Source: Chthonobacter rhizosphaerae (GTDB lineage Bacteria; Pseudomonadota; Alphaproteobacteria; Rhizobiales; Pleomorphomonadaceae). Taken from it: DNA of 64,000 nucleotides. Below are positions 54,892 to 62,910 of this stretch, in pieces; position 1 is the first letter of the stretch, and every line of letters begins with the position of its first letter. Made by a program: the position numbers and the translations under genes. Under the pieces are notes generated by a model. The model did not search any database. It worked only from the letters and a program-made list of their open reading frames with translations, and had not been told where the DNA came from. The stretch is taken from positions 186,001 through 250,000 of the forward strand of contig NZ_JACDIS010000001.1 of NCBI RefSeq assembly GCF_013839525.1, read 5' to 3'.

Positions 54892-55911
54892 TCAGCCGCC
54901 GCCGAGCGCCTTCTTGACGTCGAGGCCGACGCCCTTGCACGTGAAGGCGAGCGTGTAGGCCTTGGTGACGTCCACGGAGGCGTCGATGACGCCGGCCTTG
55001 ACGAGCTTGTCGGCGAAGGACTTGTGCTGCTCGTCCGTCATGCAGCCGATGCCCTTCTCCAGCGCGGCCCCGGATTCCAGGATGCCGTATTCCTTCATCT
55101 TGGCGATCGAGAAGGCGATCTGCTCGTCGGACATCTCCGGATTGTCCGCCTTGATCAGCGCGTTGGCGGCCGTGTTGTCGCCGTAGAGATAGGTGTACCA
55201 GCCGATCGCGCTCGCATCGACGAAGCGCTGGACGAGATCGGGGTTCTTCTCCACGAGTTCGGCCTGGGTGTCGATGGTGGTCGAATAGGTGTCGAAGCCC
55301 GCATCCGCCAGGAGGAAGATCTTCGGCTTCCAGCCCGCCTGCCGCTCCACCTCGAACGGCTCCGAGGTCAGATATCCCTGCTGGGCCGACTGCGGGTCGG
55401 CGATGAACGGGGCCGGGTTGAAGGTGTAGGGCTTGTACTGCTCGTCCTTGAAGCCCGGATAGGCCGACTTCATCCACTGGAAGAAGCTGATGAAGCCGTC
55501 CTTGCCCATGAAGATGGTGGGCAGCTTGGCCAGATCCTCGAACGTCTCCACGCCGGCGGTCGGGTGCGCCATCAGGATCTGCGGGTCCTTCTGGAACGTC
55601 GCCGCGACCGTGACGGTCGGGATGCCCTGCTTCACCGCGTCCAGGCCCTCCAGCATGTTGCCGCCCATGTAGAACTGGATCTGGCCGGCGATCAGCAGCG
55701 ACCGGTTGGCCGCCTGCGGGCCGCCCTGGCGGATCGTCACCTTGAGCCCGTGCTTCTCGTAGGTGCCGTCGGCGACCGCCTGGTAGAAGCCCCCGTGCTC
55801 GGCCTGCGCCAGCCAGTTGGTGCCGAAGGTCACCTCGTCGAGCGCCAACGCGGGCCCGGCGGCGAGGGTGCCGAGAGCGGCGGCGGAGAGTACCAGAATT
55901 CGCGAAGCCAT
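54892..55911 (-). CDS. NMT1/THI5-like substrate-binding protein
   Basis: A 339-residue periplasmic protein. The signal peptide MASRILVLSAAALGTLAAG is cut near ALALD. The mature part begins VTFGTNWLAQAEHGGFYQAV (about 27-46), the hallmark of NMT1/THI5-like proteins that bind pyrimidine-like or other small heterocycles. It has a Cys in the IGCMTDEQH and FTCKGVGL segments. The ATG at 55911 has GGAAGGGG about 8 nt upstream. It is the first gene of the leftward operon. The ligand is unknown; the adjacent deaminases point to a nucleobase-like compound. Confidence 0.88.
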   Translation of the reverse strand: MASRILVLSAAALGTLAAGPALALDEVTFGTNWLAQAEHGGFYQAVADGTYEKHGLKVTIRQGGPQAANRSLLIAGQIQFYMGGNMLEGLDAVKQGIPTVTVAATFQKDPQILMAHPTAGVETFEDLAKLPTIFMGKDGFISFFQWMKSAYPGFKDEQYKPYTFNPAPFIADPQSAQQGYLTSEPFEVERQAGWKPKIFLLADAGFDTYSTTIDTQAELVEKNPDLVQRFVDASAIGWYTYLYGDNTAANALIKADNPEMSDEQIAFSIAKMKEYGILESGAALEKGIGCMTDEQHKSFADKLVKAGVIDASVDVTKAYTLAFTCKGVGLDVKKALGGG

Positions 55912-56196
55912 GATCGGAGCCCCTTCCCGCGACACGTCGCCTGAACCGATGGCGACATTTGAGATTTTGATCGGATGATTGGCAAGAGCCATGCCAGGGG
56001 TATTGGCCGGGCCCCGCCCCGGCCGATACCCCCGTCGTGCGGGCTTCTCTACGAGCGGCGATGCGCGTTTGGATCCCTTGCACAAGGATTGGGCAGAAAG
56101 CCCCGCCGGAAAGCCGGAGTCTGGCGCTTGCTTCGGCTTGTCTTGGGCGAGCGGCTCACCCTAAGGTGCCGCCCAGCCGACCACGTCGAGACGCCG
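55912..56196. promoter_or_regulatory. Divergent control region with a long hairpin
   Basis: 285 bp between the two heterocycle operons. A 14-bp stem with one mismatch (55997-56010 with 56019-56032, loop of 8) lies 86 bp upstream of the binding-protein start. I looked for a thiamine-pyrophosphate riboswitch on the minus strand and saw no CTGAGA or ACCTGAT boxes. No promoter was identified with confidence. Confidence 0.5.
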
Positions 56197-56586
56197 ATGG
56201 CGACGAGCCTCACCCCCACCACCATACGCCCGCCTTTCGGCCGCTACAGCCACGGCATCGTGGTGCCGGCCGGCGCGCGTCTCCTGGTCACCTCCGGCCA
56301 GCTCGGCGTCCGCCCCGACGACACCGTGCCGGACGACGTCTCCGACCAGGCGGAGATCTGCTTCGCCGCCTGCGCGGCCATCCTGGCGGAGGCTGGCATG
56401 AGTTTCGCCGACGTCATCCGGATCAACGCCTTCGTGACCCGCCGGGAGGACTTCCCCGCCTACATGGCGGTCCGCGACCGCTGGGTCTCCGCCCCGCCGC
56501 CGGCCTCCACCCTCGTCATCGTCACCGGCTTCACCCGGCCCGAGTTCAAGGTGGAGGTGGAAGTCACCGCCGCGAAGGTGCCATGA
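56197..56586 (+). CDS. Rid-family protein (RidA-like)
   Basis: A 129-residue protein of the YjgF/Rid family: the LLVTSGQLGVRPD strand near the start, AGMSFADVIRINAFVTRREDF (about 67-87) and a PPPASTLVIVTGF...EFKVEVEVTAA end. The active-site Arg of archetypal RidA (in the PARSCV segment) is replaced here (PASTLV), so the usual enamine/imine deaminase activity is doubtful. It may belong to a catabolic Rid subgroup that hydrolyses ring-opened intermediates. It is first in the rightward operon and overlaps the next gene (ATGATG). Confidence 0.82.
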   Translation: MATSLTPTTIRPPFGRYSHGIVVPAGARLLVTSGQLGVRPDDTVPDDVSDQAEICFAACAAILAEAGMSFADVIRINAFVTRREDFPAYMAVRDRWVSAPPPASTLVIVTGFTRPEFKVEVEVTAAKVP

Positions 56587-57161
56587 TGGCCAAGCGGACG
56601 GCGCGGGGGCGCGCGATGGGCGACATGACGATCGAGCGCATGGACGCGGACACCTTCCTGGACTGGTGCACCCGGCAGGAGGGGCGGTACGAGCTCGTGG
56701 ACGGCGTGCCGCGGATGATGGTCGGCGCGCGCAAGGCCCATGACCGCGCCGTCCGACATGGTCTGTCGGCGCTGGATCGGAAGCTGCGCGGAGGCCCGTG
56801 CGAACCCTTTACGGAAGCGATCGGCGTGCGGATTCCGGACGGCAATGTGCGCCGCCCGGATATCCTCGTCGATTGCGGCCGGGGCGACCCGGATCTCCTT
56901 CACGCCGACAAGCCGGTCCTCGTGGTGGAAGTGCTCTCGCCGACGAACCGGCAAGCGGACCTCATCCACAAGGTGGCCGAATACCAGCGCGTTCCGTCCA
57001 TCGCCCACATCCTGCTGGTCGCGCCGGACGAACCCGCGGGCCTGCTCCACACCCGCGGCGACGGCGACACCTGGTCCATGCAGGCCCTCATCGGCCCGGA
57101 CGCGCCGATTGCCCTTCCCGCCCTCGGCATCTCCCTCGCCCTCTCCGACTTCTACGAGTGA
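56583..57161 (+). CDS. Uma2-family (DUF820) nuclease-fold protein
   Basis: A 192-residue protein with the Uma2 layout: MDADTFLDWCTRQEGRYELV (about 20-39), VRRPDILVDCG (core Asp, about 89-99), VLVVEVLSPTNRQADL (Glu and the usual SPSN-like motif, about 112-127) and YQRVPSIAHILLV. This is a restriction-endonuclease-like fold often called an endonuclease, but its function is largely untested. The start overlaps the Rid gene stop. Finding it between two catabolic genes, 8 bp before the deaminase, is unusual. Confidence 0.82.
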   Translation: MMAKRTARGRAMGDMTIERMDADTFLDWCTRQEGRYELVDGVPRMMVGARKAHDRAVRHGLSALDRKLRGGPCEPFTEAIGVRIPDGNVRRPDILVDCGRGDPDLLHADKPVLVVEVLSPTNRQADLIHKVAEYQRVPSIAHILLVAPDEPAGLLHTRGDGDTWSMQALIGPDAPIALPALGISLALSDFYE

Positions 57162-57169
57162 CACCGCCC

Positions 57170-58513
57170 ATGCGTCTGTGGATCAAGGACCCCATCGCCA
57201 TCCTGGCCGACGGCGCCGAACGCGGCGTCGTGGTGGAGGACGGCCGGATCGTGGAGCTCGTCGGGGCGGGAGCCGAGCCGGCCGCGCCCGTCGACCAGAC
57301 GTTCGACGCGTCCCGCCACGTGATCACGCCGGGCCTCGTCAACACCCACCACCACATGTTCCAGACGCTCACCCGGGCGCACCCGAAGGCGATCAACAAG
57401 GAGCTCTTCCCCTGGCTGGAGGCGCTCTTTCCCATCTGGGCGAAGAACGTCACGCCGGAGAACCTGCGCCTCGCCACCCGGCTGTCGCTGACCGAACTCC
57501 TGATGTCCGGCTGCACCACCGTGTCGGACCACCAGTACCTCTTCCCGCCGGGCCTCGAGGACGCCATGGACATCCAGGCGGAGGAGGCGGGCGCGATCGG
57601 CATGCGCATGACGCTGACCCGCGGCTCCCTCAACCTCACCGTGGAGGAGGGCGGCAACGCCATTCCGGGCGCCTGCCAGGACGCCGACGTGATCCTCGCC
57701 GATTGCGAGCGCGTCCTGTCCAAGTACCACGACCGGTCCGACGGCTCGATGCTGCAGGTCGCGCTCGCGCCCTGCGCGCCGTTCAACGTGACCAAGCGGC
57801 TGATGGTGGAAACCGCCCGTCTCGCCGAGACCTACGACTGCGCGCTCCACACCCACCTCGCCGAGACGCAGGACGAGGTGGACTACTGCAAGTCCAAGTT
57901 CCGGTGCACGCCGGTGGACTATATCGAGGAGACCGGCTGGCTGACCGACAGGGTCTGGGTCGCCCACGGCATCCACTTCAACGACGAGGAGGTGGGCCGG
58001 CTCGGCCGACACGGCGTCGGCGTCTGCCACTGCCCGGCCTCCAACATGGTGCTCGCCTCCGGCATGTGCCGCACCAAGGAGCTGGAGGCGGCCGGCGCCA
58101 AGGTCGGCCTCGGCGTGGACGGCTCCGCCTCCAACGACAGCTCCAACCTGATCGAGGCGGTCCGCCACGCCCTGATGATCGGCCGCCTGCGCTACGACGC
58201 CGCCTCCGTCACCCATTTCGACGCCTTCCGCTGGGCGACCGAGGGCTCGGCCAGATGCCTGCGCCGGGACGACATCGGCGTCATCGCCGTTGGCAAGCAG
58301 GCGGACCTCGCCTTCTTCACGCTCGACGAACTGCGCTTCTCCGGCGCCGGCGACCCGATCGCCGCCCTCGTCCTCTGCGGCGCCCATGCGGCCGACCGGG
58401 TGATGGTGAAGGGCGGCTGGCGGGTGAAGGACGGCATGCCGGTGGGTGTGGACGTGGCGCGCCTGCGCTATGAACACGGACAGGCCGCGCGGCGCTTCCT
58501 GGAAGCGATCTGA
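57170..58513 (+). CDS. 8-oxoguanine deaminase-like amidohydrolase
   Basis: A 447-residue zinc amidohydrolase of the TrzA/AtzA/8-oxoguanine deaminase group. Metal and catalytic motifs: VNTHHHMFQTLTRAHP (about 62-77), HTHLAETQDEVDYC (about 226-239), VWVAHGIHF (about 262) and LGVDGSASNDSSNLIEA (about 316-332). The ASNDSSN signature is the one seen in 8-oxoguanine deaminases, so 8-oxoguanine, isocytosine or a triazine-like base are plausible substrates. It lies 8 bp after the Uma2 gene. Confidence 0.86.
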   Translation: MRLWIKDPIAILADGAERGVVVEDGRIVELVGAGAEPAAPVDQTFDASRHVITPGLVNTHHHMFQTLTRAHPKAINKELFPWLEALFPIWAKNVTPENLRLATRLSLTELLMSGCTTVSDHQYLFPPGLEDAMDIQAEEAGAIGMRMTLTRGSLNLTVEEGGNAIPGACQDADVILADCERVLSKYHDRSDGSMLQVALAPCAPFNVTKRLMVETARLAETYDCALHTHLAETQDEVDYCKSKFRCTPVDYIEETGWLTDRVWVAHGIHFNDEEVGRLGRHGVGVCHCPASNMVLASGMCRTKELEAAGAKVGLGVDGSASNDSSNLIEAVRHALMIGRLRYDAASVTHFDAFRWATEGSARCLRRDDIGVIAVGKQADLAFFTLDELRFSGAGDPIAALVLCGAHAADRVMVKGGWRVKDGMPVGVDVARLRYEHGQAARRFLEAI

Positions 58514-58531
58514 CGGCGGCCGTCGCACGCC

Positions 58532-58565
58532 ACCGGGGATCACCCGCGACCGGGGATCACCCGCG
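58532..58565 (+). repeat. Tandem repeat, 17 bp x 2
   Basis: ACCGGGGATCACCCGCG occurs at 58532-58548 and again, without a gap, at 58549-58565. It follows the deaminase stop by 19 bp and precedes a cluster of hairpins. Confidence 0.9.
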
Positions 58566-58584
58566 GCCGAACCTCGCCATCAAC

Positions 58585-58640
58585 GGCCGCCCTTGAGGGC
58601 GGCCGACTTCCGCCCTCAAGGGTCGCCCGCCAGGGCGGCC
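58585..58640 (+). repeat. Cluster of overlapping hairpins
   Basis: GGCCGCCC/GGGCGGCC (58585-58592 with 58597-58604, TTGA loop) overlaps a longer 11-bp stem (58591-58601 with 58611-58621). A third arm GGGCGGCC recurs at 58633-58640. The stems exclude each other, so two alternative folds are possible before the creatininase-family gene at 58666. There is no T-run. Confidence 0.85.
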
Positions 58641-58665
58641 GCCATAGCCTGTCCGGACCCTTGCC

Positions 58666-59463
58666 ATGCCCACCCTCCCCCGACGCCACTGGCACGAGAT
58701 GACCACCACCGACTTCCGGGACGGCGACACCGCCTCCTGGATAGCGATCCTCCCCGTGGCGGCGATCGAGCAGCATGGCCCGCACCTGCCGGTCTACACG
58801 GATGCCTGCATCGCCGAGGGCCAGGTGCGACGGGTGATCGACCTTCTCGGCGGCGAGCTCCCGGCCACCTTCCTGCCGGTCCAGGCGGTGGCGAAGTCCA
58901 ACGAGCACATCGACAGCCCGGGCACCCTCACGCTCGACTGGGAGACGGTCACCAAGGCTTGGCTCGACATCGGCGACAGCGTCGCCCGGGCGGGCGTGCG
59001 AAAGCTCGTCATCGTCACGTCCCACGGCGGCAACGTGCCCATCATGGACATCGTCGCCCGGGAGCTCCGCATCCGCCACCGCATGCTGGCGGTCGCCACG
59101 TCCTGGGCCCGGTTCGGCCAGCCGGACGGCGTGTTCCCCGCCGAGGAGTTCGTCTATGGCATCCACGGCGGCGACGTGGAGACCTCCATCATGCTCCACC
59201 TGAGACCCGATCTCGTCCGCATGGACAAGGCGGCGGACTTCCGCTCCACCCAGCACGAGATGATCGACACCATGGCGCACTTGAGGGTCCATGGCCCGGC
59301 GCAGTTCGGCTGGAAGGCCCAGGACCTGAACCCGGCCGGCGCCGTCGGCAACGCCGCCGCCGCCTCGGCCGAGAAGGGCAGGCTCTCCCTCGACCACGCT
59401 GCCCGCGGCTTCGTGGACCTCCTCGCCGACGTCGCCCGGTTCGATCCCGCCCGTCTGACCTGA
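58666..59463 (+). CDS. Creatininase-family amidohydrolase
   Basis: A 265-residue metal-dependent amidase. Metal ligands of the family are present: E35 and H37 in IEQHGPHLP, D46 in VYTDACIAEG, the His of TSHGGN (about 119) and the Glu of GGDVETSIML (about 167). Members open creatinine, cyclic amides or formamides (for example in riboflavin and mycofactocin biosynthesis). Behind the deaminase gene it is a good candidate for ring-opening or deformylation of the same compound. It is the last gene of the rightward operon. Confidence 0.87.
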   Translation: MPTLPRRHWHEMTTTDFRDGDTASWIAILPVAAIEQHGPHLPVYTDACIAEGQVRRVIDLLGGELPATFLPVQAVAKSNEHIDSPGTLTLDWETVTKAWLDIGDSVARAGVRKLVIVTSHGGNVPIMDIVARELRIRHRMLAVATSWARFGQPDGVFPAEEFVYGIHGGDVETSIMLHLRPDLVRMDKAADFRSTQHEMIDTMAHLRVHGPAQFGWKAQDLNPAGAVGNAAAASAEKGRLSLDHAARGFVDLLADVARFDPARLT

Positions 59464-59881
59464 TCCGGCCTCAGCTCTCCACTCGGTGGAAGCCGCGCCG
59501 GCCCGACCGGGGCGATGAGACTCGGCCGCCGTGAACCATTGTTATAAATGACGACTGAACAGATCGTGAAGGGATGAGCGTTTCATATATAGTTCTTTAT
59601 CTATTTCGAACCGCCTGCCCTTAAGGTGCTGTAAACCATCATTGTTCAAGTTTCCGCATAAGAACAAACCAAGATCACAAAGGCTTACAATCAGCGTCCG
59701 CCCCGCTCCGCCTTCCCGTTCTGATGGCGGGTTCCGGGTGGCTGCCGGAGCCGTCGGCTCCGGCCGTTGCGCGTCCGGTGTCATTGCCCCTTGACCTTCC
59801 AGTCGCTGGAAGGCCCACCTTCCCGGCCGTCCCGTTGCGCCCGGCCTTGACCCGGGCGTCGAACCGACGCGAGGTGACAAG
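59464..59881. other. Intergenic region before copA, with an AT-rich segment
   Basis: 418 bp. Positions about 59535-59700 are strikingly AT-rich for this genome (for example TTCATATATAGTTCTTTATC) and include the inverted repeat TTGTTC/GAACAA (59642-59647, 59662-59667). A GC-rich palindrome GCCGGAGCCG-T-CGGCTCCGGC (59744-59764) follows, then the CueR-type promoter at 59791. No open frame here has coding support. Confidence 0.55.
59791..59821 (+). promoter_or_regulatory. CueR-type copper-responsive promoter of copA
   Basis: A -35 box TTGACC (59791-59796) is followed by a 19-bp spacer holding a MerR-family dyad, CCTTCCAG-TCG-CTGGAAGG (59795-59813, perfect 8-bp arms), then a -10 at about 59816-59821 (CACCTT). 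The over-long spacer with the dyad, and the sequence itself, closely resemble the known E. coli copA promoter. It lies about 60 bp before copA. The cueR gene is not adjacent. Confidence 0.88.
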
Positions 59882-62158
59882 ATGACGGCCCTGACCCGAC
59901 CCAAGCCCGAACCCGCGCCCGACGGCGCCTCCACGCGCGTGTTCGACATCCGGGGCATGACGTGCGCCGCCTGCGCCACCCGGATCGAGACCGTCCTGAA
60001 GAAGACGCCGGGTGTTGCCGACGCCACCGTCAACCTCGCCCTGGAGCGGGCCGACGTGGTGCTGACGCCCGCCGCCGACGATGCCGTCGTGGTCGAGGCG
60101 GTGGACCGCGCCGGCTACGAGGCGAGCCCCCGCGCCGCCGACCCGGCCGAACGCCGGCGCCAGCGCGAGGCGGAGGAGGTGGCGCGCCGGGCCGCCTACC
60201 GGCGCACGCTTCTGGTGTTCGCGGTCTCCGCCGTCCTCACCCTGCCGTTCCTCGCCTCCATGGGAGCCATGCTGACCGGCGGCGGCCATCTGATGGATCC
60301 CTGGACCGAGCTCGTGCTCGCCACCATCGTCCAGGTGGTGGCCGGCGCGCGCTTCTATCGCGGCGCCGCCAAGGCGCTCGCGAGCGGCGGGGCCAACATG
60401 GACGTTCTGGTGGCGCTCGGCACCACCGCCGCCTGGGGCTTCTCCACCTGGATGGTGCTGACGCGCGGCCACGCGGCCGCCGGCCATCTCTATTTCGAGG
60501 CCTCGGCCGCCGTGCTCACGCTCATCCTCGCCGGCAAGCTGATGGAGGCGCGCGCCAAGGCCGGCACCACCGCCGCCGTGCGCGCCCTGATGGCGCTCCG
60601 CCCGGAGACCGCCACCCGCCTGCGCGACGGCCGCGAGGAGCCCGTGCCGGTGGAGGATCTTCGCGCCGGCGACCGGGTGCTGATCCGGCCCGGCGAGCGC
60701 ATTCCGGTGGACGGCCGGATCGTGGAGGGCCTCGGCCACGTGGACGAGAGCCTCGTCACCGGCGAAAGCGTGCCCGTGGAGCGCGGCCCCGGCGACCCGG
60801 TGGTGACCGGCGCGCTCAACGGCGAGTCCGCCCTCGTGGCGGCGGTCACCGCCACCGGGGAGGACACCACGCTCGCCCGCATCACCCGCCTGGTGGAGAA
60901 CGCCCAGAGCGGCAAGGCGCCCGTCCAGGTCCTGGTGGACCGGATCAGCGCCGTCTTCGTGCCGGTGGTCGTCGTCGTGGCGCTCGTCACCTTCCTCGGG
61001 TGGCTCGTGGCCGGCCAGGGCTTCGAGGCCGCGCTCGTCGCCGCCGTCTCGGTGCTGGTCATCGCCTGCCCGTGCGCGCTCGGCCTCGCCACGCCCACAG
61101 CGCTCGTGGCCGGAACCGGCGCCGCCGCCCGCGCCGGCATCCTGATCAAGGACATCGAGACCCTGGAGCGGGCGACCGACGTGGACGTCGTGCTGTTCGA
61201 CAAGACCGGCACCCTCACGGTCGGCCGTCCCACGGTGGTGGACATCGCGGCCCGGCCGGGCGTTTCGGATGACGAGGTCCTCGCCCTTGCGGCCGCCGTC
61301 CAGCACTTCAGCGAACACCCGCTCGCCCGCGCGGTGGTGGACGCCGCCGCCGCCCGCGGCCTGCCGCTGAGGCCCGCCACCGGCTTCAGGGCCGCGGTCG
61401 CGCGGGGCGTCGCCGCCACCGTGGACGGCCATGCGGTCGCGATCGGCAACAGCGCCCTCATGGCCGAGCGCGCCATCGACACGGCCGCCCTCGCCGACGC
61501 CTTCGCGCGGTTCGAGGCGGCGGCGCGGACGGCGGTCTGGGTCGCCCGCGACGGCGAGGTCATCGGCGTCCTCGCTCTCGCCGATCCGGTCCGCCCGGAG
61601 GCCCGCGCGGCTGTCGCCACCCTGAAGGCGCGCGGCATCGAGAGCCGCATGCTCACCGGCGACAACGCCGCCGTGGCGTCGTCCGTCGCGGCCGACATCG
61701 GCCTCGGCGGCTGGCGCGGTCCCGTCCTGCCGGCCGACAAGGCGGGCGAGGTGGAGGCGCTCCGCAACGCCGGCAAGACCGTCGCGATGGTGGGCGACGG
61801 CGTCAACGACGCGCCGGCCCTCGCGGCCGCGGACGTCGGCATCGCCATGGGCACCGGCACGGACGTCGCCATGGAGACCGCCGCCATCACGCTGATGCGG
61901 CCGGACCCGCGGCTGGTGCCGGCGGCCCTGGAGGTCGCGAAGGCCACCCGGGCGAAGATCCGCCAGAACCTCTTCTGGGCCTTCGCCTACAACGTGATCG
62001 GCATTCCGCTCGCCGCCTTCGGCGTGCTGACGCCGGCCCTCGCCGGCGCCGCCATGGCGCTCTCCTCCGTGTCGGTGGTCACCAACGCCGGGCTTCTCAC
62101 CCGCTGGACCGCCCGCCTCGCACCGGAGGGCGACGGGGCCGGACGTCCCGCCAACTGA
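59882..62158 (+). CDS. copA: Copper-exporting P1B-type ATPase
   Basis: Pumps Cu+ from the cytoplasm. The 758 residues start with one metal-binding domain (GMTCAAC, C28/C31). Then come eight membrane helices, the CPC transport motif (C396-P-C398), DKTGT with the phosphorylated D440, the SEHPLAR nucleotide motif and GDGVND (638-643). The end shows the YN and M-x2-S-S copper-site residues (FAYNVIGIPLA, MALSSVSVVTN), marking the Cu+ class. It is controlled by the CueR-type promoter and ends at a hairpin shared with tspO. Confidence 0.96.
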   Translation: MTALTRPKPEPAPDGASTRVFDIRGMTCAACATRIETVLKKTPGVADATVNLALERADVVLTPAADDAVVVEAVDRAGYEASPRAADPAERRRQREAEEVARRAAYRRTLLVFAVSAVLTLPFLASMGAMLTGGGHLMDPWTELVLATIVQVVAGARFYRGAAKALASGGANMDVLVALGTTAAWGFSTWMVLTRGHAAAGHLYFEASAAVLTLILAGKLMEARAKAGTTAAVRALMALRPETATRLRDGREEPVPVEDLRAGDRVLIRPGERIPVDGRIVEGLGHVDESLVTGESVPVERGPGDPVVTGALNGESALVAAVTATGEDTTLARITRLVENAQSGKAPVQVLVDRISAVFVPVVVVVALVTFLGWLVAGQGFEAALVAAVSVLVIACPCALGLATPTALVAGTGAAARAGILIKDIETLERATDVDVVLFDKTGTLTVGRPTVVDIAARPGVSDDEVLALAAAVQHFSEHPLARAVVDAAAARGLPLRPATGFRAAVARGVAATVDGHAVAIGNSALMAERAIDTAALADAFARFEAAARTAVWVARDGEVIGVLALADPVRPEARAAVATLKARGIESRMLTGDNAAVASSVAADIGLGGWRGPVLPADKAGEVEALRNAGKTVAMVGDGVNDAPALAAADVGIAMGTGTDVAMETAAITLMRPDPRLVPAALEVAKATRAKIRQNLFWAFAYNVIGIPLAAFGVLTPALAGAAMALSSVSVVTNAGLLTRWTARLAPEGDGAGRPAN

Positions 62159-62164
62159 TCACGG

Positions 62165-62199
62165 CCGGCCGCGCCCGGCGATGCGGGAGGCGCGGCCGG
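62165..62199. terminator. Hairpin between convergent copA and tspO
   Basis: CCGGCCGCGCC (62165-62175) and GGCGCGGCCGG (62189-62199) form a perfect 11-bp stem with a 13-nt loop, filling the gap between the two stop codons. There is no T-run. It probably limits readthrough in both directions. Confidence 0.7.
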
Positions 62200-62745
62200 T
62201 CAACCGTTCAGCGCGAGGATGGAAACGTTGAGCACCGCCGCGAAGGCCACCCAGGCGAGATAGGGCGCGAGCAGCCACGTCATGCCGCCGATCACCGGCC
62301 GCGCCGCCCGCATCAGCCACACGATCGCGGCGAGGAGCGCGGCGATCACCGCGATGCCGCCAGCCGGGGAGTGCAGGCCGAAGAACACGATCGACCAGGC
62401 CACGTTGAGCACGAGCTGCACCACGAAGGCGAACAGCGCCCGGCTCCGCAGCCGCCGCCCGCCGCCGTCCGCCGCCGGCGTCCGGTAGATCTGCCAGAGC
62501 ACGACCGCCATCAGGCCGTAGAGGACCGTCCACACGGGCCCGAACACCCAGTCGGGCGGATTGAACGGCGGCTTCCGGAGCGACGCGTACCAGCCGCCGA
62601 TCTCCGGCGTCGTCACCGCGCCGCCGATGCCGGCCGCCGCGAAGCAGAGCGCCAGCGACAGCACGAGGGCGACCGGCGCGAACGGCCGCGGGCCGTGGAA
62701 GGCGGGCGAGGCGCCCTCGCCGGGGCGGCGGTCGGCCAGGCTCAT
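62200..62745 (-). CDS. tspO: TspO/MBR-family membrane protein
   Basis: A 181-residue five-helix protein. The first loop and helix 2 carry the family signature: RKPPFNPPDWVFGPVWTVLY (about 57-76), and helix 3-4 shows the QLVLNVAWSIVFFGLH tract. TspO binds porphyrins and tryptophan-derived compounds and modulates tetrapyrrole- and stress-related responses in alphaproteobacteria. The N-terminal 25 residues are polar and longer than usual. AGGAG lies 10 nt before the ATG. Confidence 0.92.
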   Translation of the reverse strand: MSLADRRPGEGASPAFHGPRPFAPVALVLSLALCFAAAGIGGAVTTPEIGGWYASLRKPPFNPPDWVFGPVWTVLYGLMAVVLWQIYRTPAADGGGRRLRSRALFAFVVQLVLNVAWSIVFFGLHSPAGGIAVIAALLAAIVWLMRAARPVIGGMTWLLAPYLAWVAFAAVLNVSILALNG

Positions 62746-62910
62746 GACGATCGGTCTCCTGGTGGGGGGCGAGACAGGGTGTTTCCGTCGAAAAACGCCG
62801 CGCGGCGTCGAATGGCTCCGCCCGGCGGCATACGAGCCGCCGTCCCCGCCGGATCCCCGTCCGGCCGGCGCCGAAGCGCCCGGCGCCCAAGGGAGAGCCG
62901 CCCCGCAGGC

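Noticed and set aside
55912-56196. Thiamine-pyrophosphate riboswitch before the NMT1-like gene
   Set aside because: None of the conserved TPP-box words is present on the minus strand.
59542-60033. Minus-strand frame across the copA promoter
   Set aside because: It overlaps the CueR-type promoter and the copA start, has no homology I recognise and no ribosome-binding site.
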